Shown here piece after piece: positions 55,176 through 64,000 of a stretch of DNA of 64,000 nt. The stretch covers positions 1 through 64,000 of the forward strand of contig NZ_VRTT01000035.1 of the NCBI RefSeq assembly GCF_008017805.1. Reading direction: 5' to 3'. Numbering within the stretch: the stretch's first letter is position 1; the number at the start of each line of letters is the position of its first letter. Under the pieces are notes generated by a model. That model was not told the DNA's origin. It ran no database searches and saw nothing but the letters and a program-made list of their open reading frames with translations. The position numbers and the translations under genes are program-made. This DNA is from Paenibacillus sp. N3.4. GTDB taxonomy: Bacteria; Bacillota; Bacilli; Paenibacillales; NBRC-103111.

Positions 55176-55406
55176 CTACTTCACAACCGTCACAGTAAAT
55201 GTTGGTACAATCTCCTCTCTTATATACCCTCTGGTGAGAAGAAAGTAAAATACACCCGTTTTGTCAAATGTATAGGAATTGCCCGACTTAATTCTATTCG
55301 CTTCAGCTTGGTTTAACTGACCATTCCAAGCATCTGAATAAATAGCGATCTTCTGATTATCAAACAGCCTTTTGGTGTCATGTTGGAGAGCAATATTTTT
55401 TCCTCA
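55176..55406 (-). pseudogene. Unidentified C-terminal coding remnant
   Basis: A frame of ~73 codons ends at TAG (55176-55178): IALQHDTKRLFDNQKIAIYS, then a middle part ending YIREEIVPTFTVTVVK. It has no start codon and a TGA just upstream. Composition looks like real protein (beta-rich, secreted type), but I cannot name it. The rest of 55107-55491 shows only the hairpin at 55439-55470. Confidence 0.4.
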
Positions 55407-55438
55407 AGATACTCACCTCGCTGGACCGAAATGAAATA

Positions 55439-55470
55439 GCGCCGGACTGTATTTTACAGACCGGCGCGAA
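55439..55470 (-). terminator. Terminator after the GH28-SLH gene
   Basis: GCGCCGG / CCGGCGC outer stem with an inner CTGTA/TACAG stem; on the minus strand followed by TATTTCATTT. It is 25 bases past the SLH stop. Confidence 0.7.
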
Positions 55471-55491
55471 TCGCTTACTTGGATTCAGATT

Positions 55492-56023
55492 TTACTGCAG
55501 CAAGTTGAAGATTCTGAAAATGATGACGGCTGCTTCGGCTCTAGTTGTTTTGCCGAGAGGGTCGATGCCGTTGCCGTTGCCCGTAATGATGCCTGCGTTT
55601 CCTAATGCTGCTACACTTACTGTTGCATAGTCGGCGACTTTGGCGTGGTCGCTGAACTTCGCCAAATCTTCTGTGCTTCCCGTCGCGTTCAGCTTGTCAA
55701 CCAGCTCTAGCGCTCTGGCGCACAACACCATCATATCTTGCCGCGAAATTGTTCCTTTCGGATCGAAGTTATTTCCGCCTACGCCCGTTGTGATGCCAAG
55801 TTGCTTAGCGATGCCGACTGCTTCGTAGTAATAGTCTTTGTTGCTCACATCGCTAAAGTTGGAAGTGACATCAGCTTTCAGTCCAAGCACTTTGACGATA
55901 AGGATGATGAAGTCCACTCTTGTGATGTTTTTGCCTGGCTCGAACGTCGTGTTGGAAGTTCCGCTGATGATGCCGTTTGCGGCCAGTACCGATATCGCTT
56001 CTTCAGCCCACGAGAAGGACTTT
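55492..56023 (-). pseudogene. SLH-domain tail detached from the GH28 protein by frameshift
   Basis: Three SLH domains in one frame: SFSWAEEAISVLAANGIISG, then FEPGKNITRVDFIILIVKVLGL, NFDPKGTISRQDMMVLCARAL and DPLGKTTRAEAAVIIFRIFN. The upstream GH28 frame ends KKFTDIPKVLLVG; removing one base of AAA/TTT at 56021-56023 gives KKFTDIPKSFSWAEEAI in one frame. Thus the pair was one gene of ~1750 residues. In the present reading the enzyme would be released instead of held on the S-layer. The small frame's own ATG at 56208 lies inside the linker repeats and is not a credible start. Confidence 0.85.
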
Positions 56024-59000
56024 CGGAATATCGGTGAACTTTTTGCCGTTGCCGTAGTTACCGTTGTCTTTATTACCGTTACCGTTGTTACCGTTGTTGC
56101 CGTTGTTGTTATTGCCGTTGTTATTGCTACCGTTATTACCGTTGCCGTTGTTGCCGTTGTTATTGCTGTTGTTATCGCTACCGTTATTACCGTTGTCGTT
56201 GTTCCCATTGTCGTTGTCGTTACCGTTGCTGCCGCCCGTCGTCTTTACGCTCAAGGTCGGCCCGCTTGTAGCATTGCCTATCGCATCCAGCGCTTCTATC
56301 CGGAATGAGTGGCTCGATCCTGGAGCAAGACCCGTAACCGTAAAGGTCAGCATAGTCACTAGCGCTTTCGGATCGGAAATCAGTTTACTGCCATCATAGA
56401 CCTTGTAGCCTACGACTCTTGTGTTGTCTCTTGCCGCTGACCAGCTCAGTTGCACGGACGTATCGCCGACATTTAACGCCGCAAGCGCACTGCCGCTTGG
56501 CCAGTATGGCGCCTGCGAAGCGTCCTCCGAAACCGCGTCCATTGTCGTCGCGTTGGTGAACGTCAGTCCTGACGAGTTCGCGATTTTCCACGGGGCGCTT
56601 AATCCGTTAAACGTCACATCGTTGATCGAGCTGTTTCGCATATAACTGATACTGGCGAAATTGCCCGCCACAAGACCCCACATACGCACGTTGTCGAAAT
56701 GAAAATCCTCATGATGCGCCCCGTTGTCCGCCCCTGATACATAAATAGCTTCGTTTCCGGGGTTTTTGCCTGTGCCTATTCCTTGAACAGTGATGTTTTT
56801 GATACGGATGTCTTTGAATTGCGCTGGTGTCGCAGCAGGATTGAAGCCAAGGCCATTGACGTCGGAGTAATCCGATGTGAATACGAAGCCCTGTACGTTT
56901 ACGCCTTTCATTGCATTATCTCTGAACAAAATGTCTCTCGCACCGCCGCCGGTTGGAGGGCTTGTTTTGGCGCGAAGGCCGATATCGGTGTTGTGCATCA
57001 CATTATCTTCGGCGACGATATGCTGCAGCCATGCCGCAGTATGACTTCCAAGCACGATAGCTCCGTGGCCTTCTCTAAAATAATTGTTGAAAATCCATGC
57101 ATTTTGAGCTGGAGCACCTTGTTGTCCTACTGAACCTTGTCCTGCCGAGAAGTTCATGCTGTCATCACCAGTATCGAATACGGTGTTGAATACCGTGAGC
57201 CCATCGCTGTTTACCCATTCGATACCGTCTGCGTTGTTGTCTTCAAAAGTCAGGATTTTTACGCCATCTACCGTTACGTTTTTCATATTACTGAACACAA
57301 GTGTGTGATCCGATGGATTCAACACGGTAATACCGCCGACATAAACGTTGTTACCACGCCTTAATGTTATGAGGTTAGATCTGGCACCGTATGCAGCCGA
57401 CAGATCCACACCTTGACCTCTAAGCAGGTCAACTTGCGCTTTGGCCAAAATACCCATGCTGTAATTGGAATTGCTGCCTTTGACCTGAGAAGGGAATTCG
57501 TTAAAATAACCGTTCCATTGGAGTCCAGCCCAGCTCCAGCCGTTTCCGTCAATTTTACCTTTACCGACAATTCGGATGTTATTTGCACCATCTGAAGTAA
57601 TGAGCGAGATGAATTTATAGTTGGATTCCAAGCGGTAATCATCTGGATTTTCCGAACCTAGCAATATCGAGTCTGCATTTGCCAGTTCGAGTGTCATATC
57701 GCTTTTCAGTTTGATTGGTCCGGTTTTGAACGTTCCGCTTGGAACAACAACTTTCCCGCCCGGAGTACAAGCGTCAATTGCCGCCTGTATGGCCGCTGTG
57801 TTGATGGTTGTGCCGTCGCCAACCGCTCCATACGCTGTTATATTGTATACTGTTTGAACTGGCGCAGTGGACTGTGTAACGGTATTGCTTACAGGCGATT
57901 CGTTTCCGGCTCCATCCACCGCAGTTACATAGAACGTGTGTGGCGAATTTGGCGTAAGGCCTTTCGCGACAAAATTATGCATCGTTATTTTCACATGTTT
58001 GTTTTGCGTATCTTCTTTGTAAAATTCGTTGATATATTTCTTGGCTGGTGAATTCGAGTCCGTGTTATTATTTGCCGAACCAATCAACATGCCATCCATG
58101 TACACATTGTAATCGAAGATGTTGCCATAATCATCGGGTTTTTCCCACACTAGCGTAATACTGTTTTCGTTGTACGCCATTAGCGGAATACGCAAGTTCT
58201 TCGGCGCTTGCAACGCACGATTCGGATCGAACGGGGTAGAAGATACTTCGTTTGATGCAGGACCTTCCAATCCGCTCACTGCACTAACTACGAAATAATA
58301 TTTCGTACCGTTCGTTAGACCGCTAATCGTTATTTGTGTTGCAGAAATGTCATCAATTTTCGAATTTGGTCCGCCAGGAGTTGTACTCTTTTTAATGGTG
58401 TAGGTGACTGGGTTAGAACCGACCGCAGACACTGCCGACCACTTAATTGTAATCTCACCATTTCCAGGAACGACGGAAGTGATAACTGGTTTGCCAGGGG
58501 TTTCAGGTTCTGGCGTCGCATGCGCTTCTGTCGAATTAGTACTGTTGCCAAAGTTATTGACTGCGATAACAGTAAAGAAGTAATCCGTATCATTGGTTAG
58601 GCCGTTCCAAGTGTATGAATTATTGGCATTTCCATTAATTGGAACTGGAGTCAAGGTGTAATTGCCGGAAGCAGTTCCTGCTTTTACGATGTAACTGTCT
58701 ACCCCAACTGTACGGTTCCATGTCAAAGTCACACTGCCGTTATGTGCATCGGCAATCAATCCTTTCGGAGCGGCAGGAGCTGTTGAGACCACACTTTGCG
58801 ATATTTGGATATTATCCAAATAGTGGCCTTGCGCCGTGCTTCCCGGAGTAATGGAATCAAACGCGCTAATTCCGTTTGCTGGGAGTGTGAATGTCGTCAA
58901 TCCGCGATATACGCCATCCAAGTATACTTCGGCGAATTGGTGATCCAGATCGGCGACAATTTTATAATGCTGCCATGTGCCAGCCGCGAATTTATCTGTC

Positions 59001-60763
59001 GATGGGAGTGAGGCAGCAGTTGCATTATCGGCTTTATAAGCTATCTGTTTACTGGATGAGGTTTCAATACCGAGCACATAAGTGCCTTCAGGCGACAGTA
59101 ACCGGAGTATTTTAGCTGAACTAGCTTCTTTCTCGTATTGCATAAAGTCCGACTCAGCAGTTAAAATGCCGCTCTTTTGAGGTGTAAACTGTTTTTTAAC
59201 GGATACAGCTTTGGTAGAATCACCGATGCCGTGATTGAGATATAAAGCTTTATTGCTTGCTTTTGTAGGATCAACTGCAACAGACACACCATTGTTAGCA
59301 TAGTTGACCGATGTGATATAACCGCTTGGAATTGATCCAGTACCGACATTGTTAAAGTCTTCGTTGATCGGCAAGCTGGCAACAAAGGATGCGGAAACAG
59401 GCATTGCCGCAACTTCGTCCGCGTATGGACCGGAGCCTGCACTGTTGTTAGCTTTTACTTTAAAATAATAGGGTGTGTCGTTCATTAATCCTGCCCATGA
59501 ATAGGATGTTACAGGTGCTGTAATGATAACTGGAGTTAAAGGACCAGATGCCGTGCGTGCCTCTACCGTATAATTCACAGCGCCGGTTACCGTAGACCAT
59601 GATAGGGAGACACTAGCGTCTTTCTGTGTTGCGTTCAAATTGGCTGGAGCAGAAGTGATGGCTACTGCTGCTGGATCGGCGCCTGTTGTTGCAGAAACTT
59701 CTGTAGCATTAGGCCCTCCGCCAGCGGTATTTGCTGCGCTGACAGTGAAGAAATATGGTGTGCTGAAGTTTAAGCCGCTTACTGTATGTGTATTCGTAGC
59801 GCTAGCCGTCTTAAAGGAATCGGTATACACTCCCGACGTTGTTCCCCATTTGACGTTATAATAGGTCGCATCAGTCACGGTAGACCATGTTAACTTCATG
59901 CTATTATTGGTTACTTCAGGTGCGCCAATCACCGGCTTACCTGTAGGTGCAGTAACCGATGGACCTGAGATATTGTTCGAATCGAATACTTTATTGGCTC
60001 CCGTACCTGTTCCGCCTGTTCCGCCGATTTCAAACACCACATTATCAACGACGACTGATGCGGAAGATACAGCAAATCCAACGTTAACAGTTGATTTTGC
60101 TAAATTATAATGACTATTAGCATTGTTGCTGTAATTCGTACGTGACGTCCAAGTTGATCCGTCCAATGAATATTCAAATGCGAGTTTGGAACTGCCGTCT
60201 TTCCCGGTTCTTGTCATTCTTACATATACATAATTGCTATACTTTGAATCACCATCAAACGCACTTGTGTCCGAACCTCCAGTACCAGTAATCCTTCTAT
60301 AATCACGAATTTTGTTTTTAACTGATTTATGTCCAATTGCTACAAAATCAGATGAATTATCTTGTCCATCCTTGAGCATCAATAAAGCCCAAGAGTTTGT
60401 TCCAGTTCCAAAAGGAGTAAAGTTGCTTAATCTTGCAGTTAATCTGAAGTCCTGGTTTCCTGGGACCGGCATAAATGTGTAGGCTATATTGTCACTTCCA
60501 GGATTAGTGGCATCAGTATAAGAATTAATACTTCCACCTGATGCCGAAAGCGTAAACGTGCCATTTGTAAAATCTGAGCTTACGCCCCCCACGTCGCTGC
60601 CGTCTGACATCTTAACCGTCTGCCAACCTGTAGGCAAACCAGTAGCAGCGACCGAACTATACTGCGCCACCGCCTTCGGCATACTAAACGGCAGCATTGT
60701 GAACGTTTGCAGAACTAAAAGCAATGCAATTGTCAAAAAGGCTGCCTTCTTCATTCCTCTCAT
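56003..60763 (-). CDS. Secreted GH28 (polygalacturonase-like) multidomain protein
   Basis: 1586 residues. GGGGG lies seven bases before the ATG; signal peptide 1-34 (ends KAVA-Q). Domains: a jelly-roll (~40-250), FN3 (~270-362), FN3 (~362-455), a concanavalin-type module (~456-658), three FN3-like modules (~661-968), GH28 beta-helix (~969-1411), FN3 (~1420-1510) and a Gly-Asn-rich linker (~1510-1573). GH28 catalytic motifs: NNADGIEW, DTGDDSMNF, EGHGAIVLGS and LRAKT. It cleaves galacturonan-type pectin, or xylogalacturonan fragments, outside the cell. Ends early through a frameshift that separates it from its SLH anchor. No lyase or transporter partner is adjacent. Confidence 0.9.
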   Translation of the reverse strand: MRGMKKAAFLTIALLLVLQTFTMLPFSMPKAVAQYSSVAATGLPTGWQTVKMSDGSDVGGVSSDFTNGTFTLSASGGSINSYTDATNPGSDNIAYTFMPVPGNQDFRLTARLSNFTPFGTGTNSWALLMLKDGQDNSSDFVAIGHKSVKNKIRDYRRITGTGGSDTSAFDGDSKYSNYVYVRMTRTGKDGSSKLAFEYSLDGSTWTSRTNYSNNANSHYNLAKSTVNVGFAVSSASVVVDNVVFEIGGTGGTGTGANKVFDSNNISGPSVTAPTGKPVIGAPEVTNNSMKLTWSTVTDATYYNVKWGTTSGVYTDSFKTASATNTHTVSGLNFSTPYFFTVSAANTAGGGPNATEVSATTGADPAAVAITSAPANLNATQKDASVSLSWSTVTGAVNYTVEARTASGPLTPVIITAPVTSYSWAGLMNDTPYYFKVKANNSAGSGPYADEVAAMPVSASFVASLPINEDFNNVGTGSIPSGYITSVNYANNGVSVAVDPTKASNKALYLNHGIGDSTKAVSVKKQFTPQKSGILTAESDFMQYEKEASSAKILRLLSPEGTYVLGIETSSSKQIAYKADNATAASLPSTDKFAAGTWQHYKIVADLDHQFAEVYLDGVYRGLTTFTLPANGISAFDSITPGSTAQGHYLDNIQISQSVVSTAPAAPKGLIADAHNGSVTLTWNRTVGVDSYIVKAGTASGNYTLTPVPINGNANNSYTWNGLTNDTDYFFTVIAVNNFGNSTNSTEAHATPEPETPGKPVITSVVPGNGEITIKWSAVSAVGSNPVTYTIKKSTTPGGPNSKIDDISATQITISGLTNGTKYYFVVSAVSGLEGPASNEVSSTPFDPNRALQAPKNLRIPLMAYNENSITLVWEKPDDYGNIFDYNVYMDGMLIGSANNNTDSNSPAKKYINEFYKEDTQNKHVKITMHNFVAKGLTPNSPHTFYVTAVDGAGNESPVSNTVTQSTAPVQTVYNITAYGAVGDGTTINTAAIQAAIDACTPGGKVVVPSGTFKTGPIKLKSDMTLELANADSILLGSENPDDYRLESNYKFISLITSDGANNIRIVGKGKIDGNGWSWAGLQWNGYFNEFPSQVKGSNSNYSMGILAKAQVDLLRGQGVDLSAAYGARSNLITLRRGNNVYVGGITVLNPSDHTLVFSNMKNVTVDGVKILTFEDNNADGIEWVNSDGLTVFNTVFDTGDDSMNFSAGQGSVGQQGAPAQNAWIFNNYFREGHGAIVLGSHTAAWLQHIVAEDNVMHNTDIGLRAKTSPPTGGGARDILFRDNAMKGVNVQGFVFTSDYSDVNGLGFNPAATPAQFKDIRIKNITVQGIGTGKNPGNEAIYVSGADNGAHHEDFHFDNVRMWGLVAGNFASISYMRNSSINDVTFNGLSAPWKIANSSGLTFTNATTMDAVSEDASQAPYWPSGSALAALNVGDTSVQLSWSAARDNTRVVGYKVYDGSKLISDPKALVTMLTFTVTGLAPGSSHSFRIEALDAIGNATSGPTLSVKTTGGSNGNDNDNGNNDNGNNGSDNNSNNNGNNGNGNNGSNNNGNNNNGNNGNNGNGNKDNGNYGNGKKFTDIPKVLLVG
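56045..56235 (-). repeat. Gly-Asn-rich codon repeat (linker of the GH28 protein)
   Basis: About 190 bases of GGTAAC/AACGGC-type triplets, encoding runs such as GNNGNNGNGN. All units are multiples of three, so copy-number change would alter length, not frame. Because of its composition the DNA is open in several frames on both strands, giving false ORFs. Confidence 0.85.
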
Positions 60764-60926
60764 AAGTGAACCCCCTATGTAGTCGTTACCAGACTTTTAT
60801 AAGCCCGGTAACATATCAATAACATCTAATAGAGCGTTACGTAAATAATCATTTGCTCAGTTACAGGGGGAAATCTCATATATATAAGGCTTGGGCAGTC
60901 AAATAAGGTTAAAATGATTATTTTGT

Positions 60927-61135
60927 TTATATATTGTTACTTTTGATATAAGCTTCGTTGATTTCTTTGATGGCCTGATCGAAGTCAACGGACGCACCTC
61001 TGACTCGCGAAGTTCGGCCGCACCCGGTATAAACTCAATGTGGCTGTCAACCACGAAACGATAATGTCTGCCTTCAATGCCATAATTCAAGTAGTTATAA
61101 ATATCCGGTTCGACCAGTCGATCAGAAAGCTTCAT
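60927..61135 (-). pseudogene. C-terminal remnant of an LplA-type sugar-binding lipoprotein
   Basis: One frame reads DRLVEPDIYNYLNYGIEGRHY, typical of the C-terminal region of Paenibacillus LplA-like ABC binding proteins; a second frame supplies the likely end DFDQAIKEINEAYIKSNN before TAA at 60927. A frameshift lies near 61010. The first ~400 residues are missing. Confidence 0.6.
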
Positions 61136-61143
61136 CTTTGATT

Positions 61144-61218
61144 TTCACGATTCCGTCCAACCGTAATCGTGAAATTTACATGATTTAATATGGGAAATCC
61201 ATAAAGAATCATGTAAAT
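61144..61218. repeat. Two adjacent stem-loops
   Basis: TTCACGATT / AATCGTGAA (61144-61173), then directly ATTTACATGATT / AATCATGTAAAT (61174-61218) with an inner TATGG/CCATA stem. No T-run. It might be a palindromic repeat element. Confidence 0.5.
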
Positions 61219-61407
61219 AGATTGACCTCATTGATGTCATTTGGGCAGAAAAATAAACCAAAAAAAGGTTGCTGTTTCATTTGAAGTCAAACTGTCAAAA
61301 TGCAGAACGTGCTGTCTTTCAACAGGGATTAACCGCTTATGTAGTAAATCAAAAAACCGTTGCCGCTACTTAAGATAAGGTTCAGCATATCATCTATAGG
61401 GCGAAAC

Positions 61408-61435
61408 CAAAGAGCGCCCAATTGGACGCCCTTCC
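61408..61435 (-). terminator. Probable terminator after trpB
   Basis: On the minus strand GGGCGTCC-AATT-GGGCGCTC (two G-U pairs) followed by TTTGGTTT, 50 bases past the trpB stop. Confidence 0.5.
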
Positions 61436-61487
61436 CATCTTGCATGTCTGTTTTTAATTTATTGTAATAGGTGATGTATCCGTTGTT

Positions 61488-62648
61488 CTATTTGAGCATT
61501 TGATACACTTGTTCGACATCCTTATCCCCGCGGCCAGACAGATTAACAATAATAATTTGATCCTGACCCATCGTCGGCGCCAGCTTCTTCGCGTATGCAA
61601 CCGCATGCGCGCTCTCTAGGGCAGGGATAATTCCCTCCGCGCGAGATAGTTCCTGGAAGGATTCCAGCACTTCCTCATTAGTGACTGTTGCATATTCAGC
61701 CCGGCCCGTCACCTTCAGGTGACTATGCTCCGGCCCAATGCCCGGATAGTCAAGTCCCGCGGCGATCGAATAGGTCTTCTTCGGCTGGCCTTCCTCGTCC
61801 AGCAGCACTAAACACTTGAAGCCGTGAATGATGCTCGGGACGCCTTGAGTTAAGGACGGCGCTTGATCGGGCTCGACGCCAATCAAGCGAACAGTCGGCT
61901 CGTCGATGTAGTGAGCAAATGCACCAATCGCATTGCTGCCACCGCCTGTGCAGGCCACTACCGCATCCGGCAGACGGCCTTCTTTCTCCATAATCTGCAG
62001 CTTCGATTCTTCGCTAATAATGGCCTGAAAGTGCTTAACCATCGTCGGAAACGGATGCGGACCAACGGCGGAGCCGAGCAAATAAAACGTATTTTTATAA
62101 TTGCGAACCAGATCGTCCAGCGCCTCATCTACCGCGTCCTTCAATCGTCCTTGGCCTTTGTGAACCGGTACAACCGTTGCGCCGAGCAGCTCCATTCGGA
62201 ACACATTAAGCGCTTGCCGGCGCGTATCTTCAGCTCCCATGTAGATGATGCATTCCATATTAAACATAGCGCAGGCCGTTGCCGTAGCAACACCATGCTG
62301 TCCGGCACCGGTCTCAGCGATGATCCGCTTGGCACCCATCCGCTTAGCGAGCAGAATTTGACCAATCGCATTGTTGATCTTATGCGCTCCGGTATGATTC
62401 AGATCCTCGCGCTTTAAGTATATCTTCGGTCCTCCCCATAATTTGGTCAGCCGCTCCGCATACGTCAGCGGATTCTCGCGGCCGACATATTCGCGCAGGT
62501 AATAGCGAAGCTCTTCCTTAAACTCCGGGTCGTCTCTAAACTTGTAAAATTGCTCACTCAAATAACTCAACACTTCCTGCAATTCCGGCGGGACGAAGCT
62601 GCCGCCAAACTCTCCAAAGTATCCCTCTTGCTGCAATTGTTGGTCCAT
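61488..62648 (-). CDS. trpB: Tryptophan synthase beta chain
   Basis: 386 residues from the ATG at 62648 (GGAGG nine bases upstream); a frame to 62720 adds 24 residues without homology. TrpB features: [12 protein letters not shown], the PLP lysine K90 in [22 protein letters not shown], the [11 protein letters not shown] phosphate loop and [14 protein letters not shown]. Condenses indole and L-serine to L-tryptophan. It is the TrpB1 (TrpA-partnered) type by sequence, yet no other trp gene is within this window; its promoter region has no visible T-box or TRAP site. Confidence 0.96.
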   Translation of the reverse strand: MDQQLQQEGYFGEFGGSFVPPELQEVLSYLSEQFYKFRDDPEFKEELRYYLREYVGRENPLTYAERLTKLWGGPKIYLKREDLNHTGAHKINNAIGQILLAKRMGAKRIIAETGAGQHGVATATACAMFNMECIIYMGAEDTRRQALNVFRMELLGATVVPVHKGQGRLKDAVDEALDDLVRNYKNTFYLLGSAVGPHPFPTMVKHFQAIISEESKLQIMEKEGRLPDAVVACTGGGSNAIGAFAHYIDEPTVRLIGVEPDQAPSLTQGVPSIIHGFKCLVLLDEEGQPKKTYSIAAGLDYPGIGPEHSHLKVTGRAEYATVTNEEVLESFQELSRAEGIIPALESAHAVAYAKKLAPTMGQDQIIIVNLSGRGDKDVEQVYQMLK

Positions 62649-62756
62649 AAGTAAGCGCCTCCAATAATCAAAATAGAAATGGTACTCCTCACCTAGTATC
62701 TTACCATAAATTACCCCCAACCCTATTTATATTTCTTCAAATGAACATGTTGAATA

Positions 62757-62790
62757 AAGACCATCCCGCTAAAAGGATGGCCTTCTGAAT
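62757..62790 (-). terminator. Terminator after the nupC-type gene
   Basis: AGGCCATCC, loop TTTTAGC, GGGATGGTCT, followed by TTATTC on the minus strand; between the nucleoside transporter and trpB. Confidence 0.7.
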
Positions 62791-62913
62791 CCTTAATCTA
62801 TCTTTTAATTGCCTCAATATAAAGCTCGATCCTCACTTCATTTCCGACAATTATACAGCCTGTTCCAGCGGCGAATTAAATGAGGCTGTATTTCAAAAGA
62901 GAAGTGTGTTCAA

Positions 62914-64000
62914 CTAAAATATAATTCCGATAATGATAGCAGATAAAACGCTTACAAGCGTGGCGCCATATAACAGTTTTAATCCAAATCGAGCAACAAT
63001 ATTCCCTTGTTTTTCATTCAACCCTTTCACTGCACCCACGATTGTACCAATGGACCCAAAGTTAGCAAATGAGATTAGAAAAACGGAGACAATCGCTGTC
63101 GTACGCCCACTTAAACCGTCTTTGATTTTAACAAAGTCAAGCATAGCAACAAATTCATTCGAAACAAGCTTTGTCGCCATGATACTACCCGCACTAACAG
63201 CTTCATGCCATGGCACACCGATAAGAAAGGCAATTGGTGCAAAGACATACCCTAAAACTCCTTGAAACGAGATACCGAATATGCCACTGAAGACCCCGTT
63301 AATTAAAGCAATGATCCCAACAAAACCAACTAACATTACCCCAACTACTATAGCTACTTTAAAGCCATCCATGATATATTCGCCTAGCATTTCAAAAAAC
63401 GTTTGTTTTTCCTCTTCCTGAACATCAATAATATCTTCTTCTGACTTAACTTCATATGGATTAATGATAGATGAAACGATAAAGCCGCCAAATAGGTTTA
63501 AGATTAATGCAGCCACTACATACCTAGGTTCTAGCATCGTCATATATGAACCAACAATTGACATGGATACCGTCGACATTGCAGACGCACATAATGTATA
63601 CAAGCGATGCTTTGGCAATGATCCAAGTTGGTTTTTCACAGAAATAAATACTTCATTTTGTCCTACAATTGCGGCTGCAACCGCATTATAAGATTCCAAT
63701 TTCCCCATGCCATTTACTTTACTTAGTACCAAACCAATATACTTGATAATGAACGGCAGTATTTTGTAATGTTGCAAAATCCCTATTAATGCTGACATAA
63801 AAACAATTGGCATCAAAACATAAAGGAAAAATGTGTAGGCTCCTTCATTTGCAATCCCACCAAATACAAAGTTAGTACCTTCATTGGCATATTGAAGTAA
63901 TTTCGCAAAACTATCAGCAAAACCTTTAATTAAGAATTCGCCTATACTTGTTTTTAGTATAAGCAGTCCAAAAGCAATCTGAATAGCAATCATTACAATG
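62914..64000 (-). CDS. nupC: NupC/CNT-family nucleoside transporter (5' end beyond window)
   Basis: The frame is open to the right edge; the ATG at 63993 is internal, since homologues have ~40 residues before this point. CNT signatures: [45 protein letters not shown] and NEFVAMLDF. About nine transmembrane segments seen. It imports nucleosides with H+ or Na+. DeoD in the same window could use its substrates. Confidence 0.93.
   Translation of the reverse strand, partial: IVMIAIQIAFGLLILKTSIGEFLIKGFADSFAKLLQYANEGTNFVFGGIANEGAYTFFLYVLMPIVFMSALIGILQHYKILPFIIKYIGLVLSKVNGMGKLESYNAVAAAIVGQNEVFISVKNQLGSLPKHRLYTLCASAMSTVSMSIVGSYMTMLEPRYVVAALILNLFGGFIVSSIINPYEVKSEEDIIDVQEEEKQTFFEMLGEYIMDGFKVAIVVGVMLVGFVGIIALINGVFSGIFGISFQGVLGYVFAPIAFLIGVPWHEAVSAGSIMATKLVSNEFVAMLDFVKIKDGLSGRTTAIVSVFLISFANFGSIGTIVGAVKGLNEKQGNIVARFGLKLLYGATLVSVLSAIIIGIIF

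Larger units (their letters stand above)
60764..61487. other. 720-bp region with a gene remnant and hairpins
   Basis: It holds the promoter of the GH28 gene at its left end, a lipoprotein remnant (60927-61135), two adjacent stem-loops (61144-61218) and a terminator for trpB near 61408-61435. Nothing else coding is seen. Confidence 0.6.

Noticed and set aside
56064-56399. Leu/Pro-rich plus-strand ORF over the linker
   Set aside because: It is the antisense shadow of the Gly-Asn codon repeat.
62649-62913. T-box or TRAP leader before trpB
   Set aside because: No T-box sequence or GAG/TAG repeats; the only hairpin fits the upstream gene's terminator.

Overview
The window looks like a chromosomal segment of a Paenibacillus-type member of the Bacillota. 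Evidence seen directly: strong AGGAGG-type ribosome-binding sites, moderate-to-low GC, several surface proteins with S-layer-homology (SLH) domains, a YesM/YesN-type two-component system beside a carbohydrate ABC importer, and orphan surface-glycan genes. No rRNA, tRNA, CRISPR array or intact insertion sequence was found.

Layout. 1-3090 (minus): a family-2 glycosyltransferase followed by an SLH protein with a collagen-like Gly-X-Y tail that runs off the left edge. 3322-7720: an XRE/MmyB-type regulator, a catalase and an Nramp manganese/iron transporter, with several hairpins and a possible 26-residue peptide between them. 8017-13698 (minus): a 1893-residue secreted protein joining a lamin-tail domain, a DUF2252 kinase-like domain, cadherin-like/Ig-like sandwiches and three SLH domains. 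13898-16636 (minus): a VanR/VanS-like two-component system with a VanY-type D,D-carboxypeptidase but no vanHAX. 16913-24415 (minus): a 7TM histidine kinase and a receiver-SARP regulator, then two tightly coupled surface-protein genes. 24683-29591: arylamine N-acetyltransferase, quinone oxidoreductase, a frameshifted ada gene, a PEP-mutase/isocitrate-lyase family protein and deoD. 29908-39956 (plus): a coherent sugar locus made of sensor kinase, AraC-type regulator, lipoprotein, two permeases, cytoplasmic GH95 glycosidase and SGNH esterase.

40-47 kb: remnants (an ATP-grasp start plus a Fur box), a stalk-domain protein, an MMPL transporter with its own two-component system, and small membrane proteins. 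47.9-50.5 kb: a membrane protein divergent from a two-component system whose regulator carries a one-base frameshift. 50.6-55.1 kb: AraC/DUF1761, an SLH fragment, a truncated PfaD-like enoylreductase and an HxlR/DoxX pair. 55.4-60.8 kb (minus): a large GH28 pectinolytic protein cut off from its SLH anchor by a one-base frameshift. 60.9-64 kb: a lipoprotein remnant, a solitary trpB and a NupC nucleoside transporter cut by the right edge.

Two themes stand out. One is a rich set of S-layer-attached proteins, including a kinase-like/lamin-tail fusion that may be worth experiment. The other is decay: three otherwise intact genes (ada, an OmpR-type regulator, the GH28-SLH protein) each carry one single-base indel, and several fragments of lost genes lie between. 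The indels could be real or could be assembly errors; the sequence alone cannot say.
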